A stretch of DNA of 64,000 nucleotides from Timema cristinae. Lineage: Eukaryota; Arthropoda; Insecta; Phasmatodea; Timematidae. Under the pieces are notes generated by a model. That model was given only the letters and a program-made list of their open reading frames with translations. It ran no database searches and was not told the origin of the DNA. The position numbers and the translations under genes were made by a program. Below are positions 55,013 through 64,000 of this stretch, piece after piece; the stretch's first letter is position 1; every line of letters begins with the position of its first letter. Where the stretch lies: positions 65,080,817 through 65,144,816 of the forward strand of contig JBCFYV010009882.1 in NCBI GenBank assembly GCA_039000515.1, read 5' to 3'.

Positions 55013-56206
55013 TTAAATTTGATCGACGTTAGTTGCGTTCTTGTTACTGATACAAAGAGGACAAATAACGGCTGCCCCATATCGTTTGTTATTGCCTCCA
55101 GTAGAGTTTCCACAGATGGCATGAATATTGCGGCTACAAACTAGGTACTGATGAGCCCCACTTGTAGCTTTAGAGAAAATGCAACAAATTTGTGAAGAAG
55201 ACACTTCAACTGACAACTTTAGTGGATTGAACCGATGATGTAGATTCGTCAAGGGATTCTGACACTTTGGTTGAAGTGCTAGGCTGTAGTGATTCTTCAC
55301 TCCTATTTTCTTCAATTAAATTAATCTTCTTTTCCAAATCTTCATCTTTAGTAGTTTACATTACTTCCTTTGGAAGGTTTGTTGTACTCAACCCAACCTT
55401 AAGTTTCCAGCCGTACAGAGCCTCATAGGTGATCTTTTGATACCGGCATAGTAGGCTCTATTTTTCATTAACTGAACAAATCGTATGCCATGACTCCAAT
55501 TGGAATTTTTTTCATCTTGCAACCATGTTAAGAGTATGTTCTCTCTATATTGATTCACTTCTACACTCCCCTGGCTATGGTTATGGCGAGGTTTCCTACG
55601 CACTATTTTAAGTTGGGGCCAGAAACCCTTAAGGCTGGAAACAACATGGTTGGGCAAACTCTACCATTATTGGATTGCAGGATTGATGGTGCACCTATAA
55701 GTGTAAAAATATCTATGAGATTGTGAGCTACCTCTTCAGTCCTATTGAGCCACAAATTTTGTTAGATAATCCTATTATACCATTATAAATTTGTACTCAC
55801 GGTCAAGGTGGGTCTGTAAGTCAATTAAGTCTACTCGACAACGCGAATTAGATTCCGAAGAAATTATTGGCTTGACCACAACTTCTTTCTTACAGACCTT
55901 CTGCTTTTGCTGACAAGGTTCGCACAGCTGGATATTCAGTTCATTATCAAAGCGAGTGATATTCTTGTACCTGTTAGACAGTTTATTAATCATATGATCT
56001 CGTCCACTGTGCTCGATCGACTGATGTGTCTCATGAAGAACATCAAACAGTTCACTATCAGACACATATAATACAACAGCACTATTTACTTCCTTTATTG
56101 GCTGTATGAACTTTTGTTTCTGTTCCACGACCACTATGGCATATTTTTTAAACAACCAATAATGAGGCTCTTTGTTTGCACTTTTAGAATCACATACTTC
56201 AGTCAC
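55013..56206 (-). pseudogene. KRBA2/SCAND3-like integrase transposase, broken
   Basis: From 56206 down: a zinc-binding H2C2 domain, 'LHETHQSIEHSGRDHMINKL' with 'CEPCQQKQ'; the integrase core with 'CRVDLIDLQTHLDREYKFIM' (first Asp), 'GAPSILQSNNGRV' (Asn where the second catalytic Asp is expected) and 'QGSVEVNQ' (Glu); and a C-terminal Cys/His domain, 55315-55013, 'SGAHQYLVCSRNIHAICG', then 'CPLC'. This domain order is that of vertebrate KRBA2- and SCAND3-type proteins, which were taken from transposons. Stops at about 55775 and other breaks, and the lost Asp, make it non-functional. It would have been the transposase of the surrounding TIR element. Confidence 0.82.
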
Positions 56207-56581
56207 TAACTCTCAGTAATGTTAATCAGTAAGAGAAGCACTATTTTTGGCAATACCACTCCGTTTTTGAGCTAATTCCCAATAAAACCGTTCTTTCATT
56301 GTACTTGCATGTCACTATCTGCTTCTGGTTAAACTGAGAGCTGGAGAGGAGCCGGCAGGCAGTTGCCAGCAGTGGCAGGTATGAGGCGGTTGGCAGGCGC
56401 CAAGCCAGCAATATTTAACTCTAATTTCACATATTGCCCAATACTCACCCGGCATTTTATACAATTCCAAGGTAATGTATGAAACAACATGTTCTTTACA
56501 TTTTGACTGGATGTATTAGGCATTATATAGAAAGACTAGGCATTTTATAGAATGCCTGGATTCCACACATTACCGGTAACA

Positions 56582-56850
56582 CATATACTTCACATGTATA
56601 ACCTCCACCTTTCCTCTAACGATTATTTCCATTATGATGGTCATTTAGACCTTCCACCTCTGCCTGCAACTCTTCTCTCACTAAAAAGCCTACTCTGTTT
56701 CTCCGTCCTCCATCGTTTCTCATTCAGTACAAAATATACCCCTTCCTTAACTCCTTGATGCAGCTCCCCCTACACTATGTTTCACTTATTCCCAGCATGT
56801 ATTTTCTCCTTCCCTCCAGTATATCTTCAATTTAATATTGAATTAATAAA
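56582..56850 (-). pseudogene. LINE endonuclease fragment
   Basis: From 56850 down: 'YMLGISET', 'GYILY', 'RRNRVGFLVREELQAEVEG'. These match the opening half of an APE-type LINE endonuclease (xxLQET, then GYxxxY, then GVGxxL). It breaks off at the Ginger-like TIR, and the second half of the domain is not found on the other side, so a deletion accompanied or followed the insertion. Confidence 0.6.
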
Positions 56851-57004
56851 TTTATAATATAATTTACATTAAATGGGGTATAAAATACATCATTACAAGT
56901 TTTTATTTAAAGATAATGCTTACCTTCAACATGTGATAGTCTACACACGTTTTCCCGTTCTCTAATTAACAAGGATGACTTATAAACTAGCTTAAATTTA
57001 GAAC

Positions 57005-57165
57005 AGACACAACATACAGCCCCCGGCCGTTAATTCATCACTATGGCAAGGGTAAACCCACATTTCACCAATGATAAATTTTCCGGCCATGCCAGAAATT
57101 GAACCCGGGACCCTTAGCTCAGTAGACAGGCACACAACCGTCTGAGCTAAAGTGTCGGAAAATAT
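57005..57165 (-). mobile_element. SINE-C, reverse orientation
   Basis: On the - strand: 'ctttagctcagacggttgtg' (A box region), 'cccgggttcaatttctggca' (B box region), then 'tttatcattggtgaaatgtg' and 'gatgaattaacggccggggg'. Better preserved than the copy at 43990. Such tRNA-headed sequence is not a tRNA gene, since the acceptor stem does not close. Confidence 0.65.
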
Positions 57166-58134
57166 ATAATCCAATATAAAATTTTAAAACAGCAAAATAT
57201 TATGCCTGTTAACTTCGGATTGCCACTACTCATTTAGAAATTTTTATTGAAATGTGACTTATGACGTGTTTTTGGGCAATTGAAGTAAATGACAATATTA
57301 TTTAGAATGGTTTTTAGATGATGTTAAGGTCGGGGTTGGATTCCCGTTTGAGGATTGTACTGAGTGATTTTTTTTGTTTTTAAAATAGTTTCCTCCTTGA
57401 AAATGTGGGTAAATTTCATCCAAACTTTCTGTTGTAATACGTTTCAGTAATTTCTCTCATAGCAATGACTGCACAAATTTGATTGGTTTTTTTCCTTTCT
57501 CCGCAAAAAATAAATTTCATTTTGAAGTCTACAAATTTTGAGGAATTTACTATTGGCTAAATGGTCAAACATAATCATTTTTGAACGTAGAACTTCATTT
57601 AACTTTTGCGGCAATTTATTTTTAAACATCAATTCATTTATGAAACAATTAGTTTAATTTTCATCAATAGATTTTACATTATTGTGTCGAATGATTGAGC
57701 CCTAACAGTCTGCACTCATCTCTGAAGCAGTATCTTGTAAGATCAAATCACTAATCATTTGTTTAGCAAGTCTATTTTTTGGCGCATAGCTGATCATGAT
57801 TGAGACACATTTTTATTTATTTCCTTATTAACAATAACGGAATCATTATGTAATTTTAAGGAATATACAGCATTCAATTCTAGTTTTCGTGGGAAGTTCA
57901 GATTAAAGGTTTCATTCATAATCATCTGGGCAAAAATATTCCGAGCACATTGAATATGAATATGATTCCACTTCCCAACGTTCCTACATAGGTGTGTCAA
58001 TCGCTTACTATCTTCCAGATCTTTTGAAAAAGTATGCTACATTATTGGTTTCCCATTTGAGTTTTTTTTTTTTTGCTGGCTATTATTGCGCAAAGCAACT
58101 GTCATCTTTTCCTCAGCAATTTTGTTAGCCCTTA
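57166..58134. other. no gene recognised
   Basis: Mostly AT-rich, with short chance ORFs. No domain or named repeat. Confidence 0.5.
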
Positions 58135-58265
58135 GGCCCCGTTTATACTGCAAGCGATTTGCTTGGAGGCTAGAGGTTTGTTTAGTAGGTAGCGGCAAGC
58201 GATGCGCTGTTCACAAAGTAAGATGTATCTAGTTGAGTCAATAGCAGTCGCAGTGCAGTGTTGAG

Positions 58266-58560
58266 GTGCATTGTTTCAACATGTCACTGTCAAAACTCTT
58301 TGGGAAATTGTTAACACTTGAAAACATAGCTCTAAAACTTGCTAATATACCTTGTACTTATAGATCTTACTTGGTTCATGAATTTAATGCCGAACGTGGT
58401 GAATTTAACAACTTATATCGTCAAGCTCTCTTGTATGATGATACATTTTTTGTATATTTATGTATAAATAAAAAGTTGTTTGATTTCTTACTTTCGAAAC
58501 TATAAGAAAGATTGACAAAACTACAACTAATATTAGAGAACCGATTAGTGCAGAACAAAG
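58266..58560 (+). pseudogene. HARBI1-like transposase, N-terminal fragment
   Basis: Reads 'VHEFNAERGEFNNLYRQALL', 'DDTFFVYLCINKKLFDFLL', 'SKLEERLTKL', then in a shifted frame 'NIREPISAEQRLVITLK'. This is the region ahead of the DDE_4 catalytic core in PIF/Harbinger transposases (FxxxFRMxxxxFxxLL, then REPIxxxERLxxTLR). The frame shifts near 58505, and the catalytic core is missing. Confidence 0.75.
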
Positions 58561-58877
58561 ACTTGTTATTACTCTGAAGTAGTTTTTTTTTATTAGAAGC
58601 CATTTAAAATTAGTAATTTTTATGTCATATTATTATAATTTATTATATATCTAGGTAGGAAAGCAAAAGTTAACAAAACAACACTCAATATTATAATTAA
58701 AAAATAATCAAAAATCAGCATGTGTTGTACACAATACATCTTTGTGAAAGAAGAGCAGAACTCTACTTATTTTATTTAAGTTTTCGAACTAAACTAAATA
58801 TGGTTATATCACAACCACACACATTACAACATCATTTCCAGAATAATGCTGTTCGAATCAGGAAATCATTAAATTAC

Positions 58878-59081
58878 TTAAACGGAGTAGGAAGTGTTCC
58901 TTTGCAAAACAAATACCCTCTCCCAAAAAATATGTTGTCTAAAATACAGTGAAGCCTTTCTGTGGAGGTAAATTAATTTGTGAAGTATTTTGCTGAACAT
59001 TCTCATCCGCTTGATGATATTGAGTACTTCACGACAAAATTCCAGCTTCTTATCGTCCGTGAAACCACTCACAGATGGAAG
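58878..59081 (-). pseudogene. MADF-BESS protein, 3' part (BESS motif end)
   Basis: From 59081 down: 'PSVSGFTDDKKLEFCREVLN' and 'IIKRMRMFSKILHKLIYL'. This matches the second half of a BESS motif (K-LEFRxEVLxIIxxM), a protein-interaction motif at the C terminus of Adf1-type proteins. The first half lies at 63620-63660, past the copia element. It ends at a stop near 58878. Confidence 0.7.
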
Positions 59082-59297
59082 TGTTAGGATTATTAAATAA
59101 ATGCTGAGTATATTTGAGATAGTTTTAATAGTTTACTTATTGAGAAAATGGAGGCATACAATAAACAAGTAACGCCAAGACGGCCATCTTGAGACTGAGA
59201 GAGTTAATGAACAGCTCAACAAAAGAAGAACGTTATACATAGAGATAGGTAGGCCTACATCACAATAGAGGTATGAAAATACACCACTATTCTAACA
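59082..59297 (-). repeat. 3' LTR of the copia element
   Basis: 216 bp. Follows the RNase H end of pol in element orientation. Confidence 0.95.
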
Positions 59298-59374
59298 CAA
59301 GCCCATAATTGAATACCTCTAGCAATCAATAAACACAATAATGTTCATTAATCTTATCATTGATGTGCAAAAAA

Positions 59375-62300
59375 TCAATTAACTATTCCTAGCTCTTTTA
59401 CACAGCTTTTATGTTTAACCTTAGAGAGAGGTTTTGTTAAGACATCTGCTAGCATATTTTCAGTAGGAACATATTTGATATTAATTACTCCTGAGTTTAC
59501 ATTCTCTCTTAAAAAATGGTATTTAATGTCAATATGTTTTGACCTCTGATTAGTAACAGAGTTTTTGGCCAAATGTGTGGCTCCTCTATTGTCACAAAAT
59601 ACATCAGTAGGATTTACGGTTCTTTAAGGATTTATTTCAGAAATTAAAGTTCGGAGCCACAATGACTCCTAAACCGTGAAGGGCATGGCCATGTACTCTG
59701 CTTCACAGGTAGACAACGCAATTGTTTTTTTTTTTTTTTACTGCCCCATGAAATGAGGCCATTTTATAACTCTAAACAAGAGCCAGTTACTGAGTACCTG
59801 TTATTTATTTTGTTACCCCAGTCTGAGTAACTAAAGCCCATTAAGTTTCTATTCCCCGATTTACTGAATTCTAATTTAAAATCCACCGTTCTTTTAAGAT
59901 ATCTGAAAATTATCTTGACACACAACCAGTGAGCCCCTTTGAAATATTGATTGTACCAACTAAGTAAGTTAACAGCAAAGCATATGTCTGGCCTGGAAAT
60001 TTGTGTTAAATACAACAGACTACCAATAGCTTCTTGATACGGGACACTTGGATCCTGTACTTCTGCCGAGTCTTCATCTTCCAGGGTCAAGCGGAGTTGA
60101 CACCGCTTTCGCTTCAATCATGTTAAACCTTGTCAGTATTTTCTTGGTGTATTCTTCTTGTGAAATCCAAATCTTGCCTACCTTTCGGTCTCTGGTGATT
60201 TCCATTCCAAGGCAGTTTATTACTGCACCGAGTTCTTTCATCTCAAATTTCTTGTTGAGTGCTTGCTTCACCTTCTCTTTCAATTTCTTGTTGTTTGAAA
60301 ATAACAGCAAATCATCGACATACATAGCAATAATTAAAATATACTTACCATTTTGTTGGTAATAAACACATGGGTCAGCATTTGATCTGGTGAATCCTAG
60401 TTCTGTTAAGACTTGATGAATTTTATTATTCCAATTTCTTCCGCTTTGCTTAAGTCCATATACTGACTTTTTTAACTTCCACACTTTGCCTTCGGTGGTC
60501 AGTTCTTCAGGTGGCGTCACATAGATGTATTCTTGTAAATCTCCATACAGGTATGCCGTTGTGACATCCAAATGATCTATGTCTAGATCTTCCCTTGCTG
60601 TCAGTGACGTCAAGTATCGTAAAGACGTATATTTGACTACAGGCGAGAATGTTTCATCGTAATCGAGTCCTTTTCTTTGACTCCATCCTTTGATTACAAG
60701 TATGGCTTTGTATGTTGGAGGTTTTGTTTTATCGCTAGGTTTTACCTTAAGTACCCATTTGCTGTTAAGAGGCTTAACATTTTCCGGAAGATCAACGACT
60801 TCAAATGAATCATTTTTTACTAATGATTCGTGTTCCTTAGACATGGCTTCCTTCCACTTTTCATGGTTGATTCCCTCCAGGGCTTCATCAACATTTATTG
60901 AGCCATCTAAAACATTTTGTTCCTTAACATAACAACTTATATGATCAGGCCATATCTTAGGTTTGGGTTGTCTTGAAGAACGTCTGAGAGTAGATTTTTG
61001 CTGTTCTTCTTCATGTACTTGTGTTTCGTCTTCATTTTCTCTGTCATAAAAACCTTGAAAAATCTCTCCATCACCATTGTCTTCGTTTTGTAGGCTTAGA
61101 TGATCATTTGGTACGTTGTTGATTACTTCATCTCCCTGAGTTTTTTCGTTTGGAAAAATTTATGGAGATGGGCTTGGTTTCACTTCTGGAACTTCGAGCT
61201 TGACTTTGCTCTCAAGAAACACCAAATCTCGACTAATTGTGATCTTCTTGCTTTTGGGGTCAATAAGCCTGTACCCTTTGGTGTTTTCACAATGCCCTAA
61301 GAATGTTAATTTTTGTGACTTAGGATCCCATTTCTTCCGCTATGCTTTAGGTATGTGGACCATGGCTTCACATCCAAAAATCTTAGATGTGACAAATTAC
61401 GCTTCCTCCCACTCCATACTTCATGAGGAGTTTTATCTTTCAGAATGGTCGCAGGCGATAAATTTGTGAGGTAAGCTGCTGTTGATACAGCTTCGGTCCA
61501 AAAGAACTTTGGGAGTCCCGCATCCAGGATAATTGTCATAGCCTTTTCAACCAGTGTCCTGTTTGTCCTTTCTGCCAGCCCATTTTGCGCAGGACTGTAG
61601 CTAACAGTTAGCTGATGGACGATGCCAGCGGAGCTCAGTGTTCGTTTCATTTTCTCATTTACCTATTCACCCCCGTTTTCCGAGTGAATCTTCTTGATTT
61701 TTAGACCTGTTTATGTCTCAACCATTGCCTTGAATTTTAAGAATACACTATGAACTTCAGACTTATCTTGTATAAAGTATACAAATATTCTCCGGGAGTA
61801 ATCGTCAACAAATGTAAGAAAGTATTTACTGCCACCAATTAAAGTTGTTTCCATCGGACCACACAAGTCTGAATGCACTAGCTCTAAAACGGATTGACTA
61901 TACATTTTACTTCTCTTGAACGGAAGTCTGGCCTGCTTACCCATGATGCACAGTTCACACGGTTCGTCAGCTAAAATGTTAGGGTCCATACCGTCTGACA
62001 TTTGGCTTAGTTTCTTCATTCCTTTCCGGTTTAAGTGACCAAGTCGCCGATGTCACAAAAAATCCTTAGATTGTGCATTAAAACTGGTTTCGTTTGTTTG
62101 AGGTGTGTCCAAATAGTGTATCCCATTTTTAACATTGGCTTTTGCGACTAGTACACCATCACTGTCATGAACATAACCTCCTGTTTGGTTAAACGTTACA
62201 ATGTGGCCTTTCTGCACTATTTTACTCACTGATAGTAAATTTACTGCTGAATTTGGAATGTGCAACACATTACTCACTTCTACTTCTAAAGTAGTGTTAT

Positions 62301-62673
62301 TAACAACACATTATAAATTAATGGTCCCTGACACATCTGCGACCAAATCAGTGTTGTCTGCAGCTGTCACTTTGGTTTTATTTGGGGTTATGTTGGAAAG
62401 TTTATTTATGTTTTTAGTAATATGGGTCGATGCACAAGAGTCCAGAAACCAACAATCTTCATCTTTAACCTTGTCTTTATAGGCCAAAAAAGCTCTCTTA
62501 CTTTGGGGTGTAGAAAGCTTTTCATTAGGGTGATCGCTGTGCCTAAACACACTTTGATGATTCCTGCCATCAGTCCTTTGTCTACAATGTTTGGCAATAT
62601 GGCCAGGCTTGCCACAACTAAAACACTTCATAGAGGCTGTTTTCTTCTTGAACTTACTGTTTGAAGTAAACAA
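59375..62673 (-). pseudogene. Copia pol with the gag zinc knuckle
   Basis: In order: CCHC knuckle 'CFSCGKPGHIAKHC' and protease 'WFLDSCASTHITKNI' (62673-62311); GAG-pre-integrase 'LLSVSKIVQKGHIVTFNQTG' (62277-62053); integrase core 'VHSDLCGPM' and 'LTFVDDYSRRIFVYF' (62019-61711), then 'QNGLAERTNRTLVEKAM' with the catalytic Glu (61650-61306); reverse transcriptase 60844-60074 with 'DVTTAYLYGDL' and 'YVDDLLLF'; RNase H end 'DIKYHFLRENV' and 'NMLADVLTKPL' (59572-59375). The protease DS(C)A, integrase Asp/Glu and RT YVDD residues are visible. Breaks lie at about 62310, 62053, 61710, 61300 and 60074-59760, so no full polyprotein is made. Its 256-codon RT block is the best kept enzyme domain of the window. 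Confidence 0.92.
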
Positions 62674-62694
62674 GGCCGTTTCGTTGGTTAGGGT

Positions 62695-63254
62695 TTAATC
62701 ATCCATTTTCACATCTTGTAATAACTTCACTTTAATAGCATCACCTGTAATTTTTGTGCCAGAATTTTCTAGGGCCATTATCATTGGTTTATAACTTTCA
62801 GGTAAACCAGCAAGAAGTAGTGTACCTGCCCATTCGTCATTTACAGGAAATCCTATCTCGTTTAATTTGTATGAAGTTGATACAATCGGGTCACAATATT
62901 CGTCCACAGACTTACAGTTACTGAGGTTGGTAGTAACTAGTATTCTTAGTAGCCCCACTCTCCTAGTCAAGCCGGAGTCTTCGAATGCTCTTTTCAACGC
63001 ATTCCATGCTTCAGCCGCGGTCTTAGCATTTTTTATATGAGAATAATTTGTTTTTTCCACAAACAAAATTATTCTAGATAGAGCTTTCCTCTCTTTATTC
63101 TTCCAAGAACACGCCTTAGCTTCGTCTTCTATCGCAGGAGGGTCTTTCTCTATCACTTCAAACAAATGATCGTGCTCCAGATAAGCTTTCATTGGAAATT
63201 TCCAACTGGAATAGTTTTCTCTACTATCGGCAATCCAGATGTAGACGCACTCAT
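62695..63254 (-). pseudogene. Copia gag, N-terminal part
   Basis: Starts at ATG 63254-63252 ('MSASTSGLP') and shifts frame within about 30 bp to give 'ENYSSWKFPMKAYLEHD'. It then continues open from 63192 to 62695. Contains 'AAEAWNALKRAFEDSGLTRR', 'YCDPIVSTSYKLNEIGF' and 'GLPESYKPMIMAL', all typical of the UBN2/copia gag family. Gag forms the particle. A stop at 62695 separates it from the zinc knuckle. Confidence 0.85.
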
Positions 63255-63381
63255 GTTTACAATTTGTAGTGTAAAACTTTTGTTAGTGAACACGCTGCCG
63301 CCTAAAACTAACCGCTGAAAAACGAACGCAATTTTATTTTTCTTTATTTAACTTCACCATCTCACTCGCGCACTGTAATAC

Positions 63382-63399
63382 GTTGCCTGGGCCATAACC
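63382..63399 (-). promoter_or_regulatory. Primer binding site of the copia element
   Basis: Read on -: GGTTATGGCCCAGGCAAC, two bases after the 5' LTR. It resembles the GGTTATGGGCCCAGTC site of Drosophila copia, which uses an internal piece of initiator tRNA-Met as primer. Similarity is from memory. Confidence 0.6.
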
Positions 63400-63401
63400 T
63401 T

Positions 63402-63617
63402 TGTTAGGATTATTAAATAAATGCCGAGTATATTAGAGATAGTTTTAATAGTTTACTTATTGAGAAAATGGAGGCATACAATAAGCAAGTAACGCCAAGA
63501 CGGCCATCTTGAGATTGAGAGCGTTAATGAAGAGCTAAACAAAAGAAGCACGTTATACATAGAGATAGGTAGACCTACAGCTCAATAGAGGTATGAAAAT
63601 ACATCACTATTCTAACA
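63402..63617 (-). repeat. 5' LTR of the copia element
   Basis: 216 bp, matching 59082-59297 at about 94%. It adjoins the primer site. Confidence 0.95.
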
Positions 63618-63622
63618 GGAAG

Positions 63623-64000
63623 GATGCATTCAAACAAAGATTTGTCTGCATTTGGTATTGGCACTGCGGTTACAGTTGAAGAAGGAAGTGGAGCCTTCAT
63701 AAACTCTATCAGAAAAGACTACATCACGTTTGCGTTTCCTTGAATTGCGGGCTTAGCGAGGAGGCTGAATTAACTCTGATCCTCCTTCTGGTGTTGGAAT
63801 ACTTTCCTCCGATTGCTCTAGATCCTCTTGCTCGTCATCAACACCCAAGTTGGACTGGGTGTCTGTTGTGGCACCAGCTTGTTGTAAGAACGATAACTGT
63901 TAAGCATAAATGTACAGTCTTCCTGAATCAGCAGCTGGTCCAGATTTTGTCTTTTCCCTCAAACTTTTGATACCTTTATATTTCGACACTTTTTTATTAA
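63623..64000 (-). pseudogene. MADF-BESS protein, 5' part (cut by window end)
   Basis: From about 63990 down: the end of a MADF (Adf1-type Myb/SANT) DNA-binding domain, 'YKGIKSLREKTKSGPAADSG', a stop, then 'QLSFLQQAGATT'. An acidic linker follows ('EDLEQSEESIPTPEGG'), then 'NSRKRKRDVVFSD', and in another frame the first half of a BESS motif, 'ADKSLFECILPS', at the copia insertion point. Harbinger MADF proteins are thought to bring the transposase to DNA and the nucleus. Stops and a frameshift show decay apart from the copia insertion. Confidence 0.7.

Larger units (their letters stand above)
53875..56581 (-). mobile_element. Ginger-like TIR transposon with a KRBA2-type integrase
   Basis: TIRs of about 50 bp: left 53875 onward, TGTTACCAGCAATATGTGG; right in reverse complement, TGTTACCGGTAATGTGTGG. 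Both are followed by 'ATTCTATAAAATGCCT'. TGT...ACA ends and an integrase-type transposase are features of Ginger-group DNA transposons. CATA on both sides may be the 4-bp target duplication, if one extra A lies at the left end. The transposase gene is on the - strand, and a 3x ~165-bp tandem repeat lies in the 3' part. The insertion is within a LINE. Confidence 0.8.
59082..63617 (-). mobile_element. Ty1/copia retrotransposon, complete but dead
   Basis: LTRs of 216 bp at 59082-59297 and 63402-63617, both TGTTAGG to TCTAACA. The exact 5-bp target duplication GGAAG is at 59077-59081 and 63618-63622. By my alignment the LTRs differ at about 12 of 216 positions. Coding is on the - strand: gag, protease, integrase, RT, RNase H, the copia order. 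The primer site fits the half-tRNA type of insect copia. A few stops and frameshifts break the otherwise well-kept frame. Confidence 0.96.
58135..64000. mobile_element. PIF/Harbinger transposon, right end outside the window
   Basis: The left end GGCCCCGTTTATACTGCAAG follows TTA (58132-58134), the 3-bp target of PIF/Harbinger. Inside are a HARBI1-like transposase fragment (+) and, facing it, a MADF-BESS gene (-). Harbinger elements typically carry these two genes. The transposase is cut short, so part of the element is deleted. A Ty1/copia element is inserted at 59082-63617. The right TIR lies beyond 64000. Confidence 0.72.

Noticed and set aside
57090..57165. tRNA gene on the - strand
   Set aside because: Head of SINE-C, with the same body as the copy at 43990.
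60690..61470. Several + strand ORFs of 66-89 residues
   Set aside because: Shadows of the copia RT and integrase on the - strand.

Overview
This is animal nuclear DNA, most likely from an insect. It is AT-rich, its one clear gene is a spliced ribosomal protein gene whose protein reads like an insect orthologue, and nearly everything else is transposon remains. No prokaryotic features, CRISPR arrays or operons are present. The species cannot be fixed from the sequence.

The host gene is RpS4 (40S ribosomal protein eS4) on the + strand. Five coding exons at 29681-29939, 34905-35002, 35781-35952, 44489-44618 and 45957-46086 join in phase. With a one-codon first exon, best candidate 25251-25253, they give the usual 263 residues. 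Its introns hold SINEs, a Tc1-like element, a Tigger-like element and a LINE with a hAT element inside it.

Left of the gene (1-24000): a 140-bp-arm inverted repeat; two nests of SINEs, one with a hAT element inside; a decayed hAT transposase gene (5747-8095, - strand); a 63-bp tandem array holding a 41-bp SINE tail and a 493-bp Helitron; a hAT element with an 8-bp target duplication; and two Ty3/gypsy elements (13173-18106 and 18354-23941) that landed in neighbouring copies of an older ~197-bp duplicated unit.

Right of the gene (47000-64000): a - strand LINE cut into pieces (47385-48045, 52917-53073, 53381-53874, 56582-56850). Its pieces enclose a decayed endogenous densovirus-like element with NS1 and putative capsid regions (about 48300-51190), a full-length SINE, and a TIR element with a KRBA2/SCAND3-type integrase gene (53875-56581). 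The last 6 kb is a PIF/Harbinger element with a transposase fragment (+) and a MADF-BESS gene (-). A complete Ty1/copia element (59082-63617) sits inside its BESS motif, flanked by a 5-bp target duplication.

Two tRNA-headed SINE families (called SINE-A and SINE-B here) share one 3' tail of about 40 nt, which also occurs alone as tiny insertions with target duplications. All transposon genes seen carry stops, frameshifts or lost catalytic residues. The host gene is the only one that looks functional.
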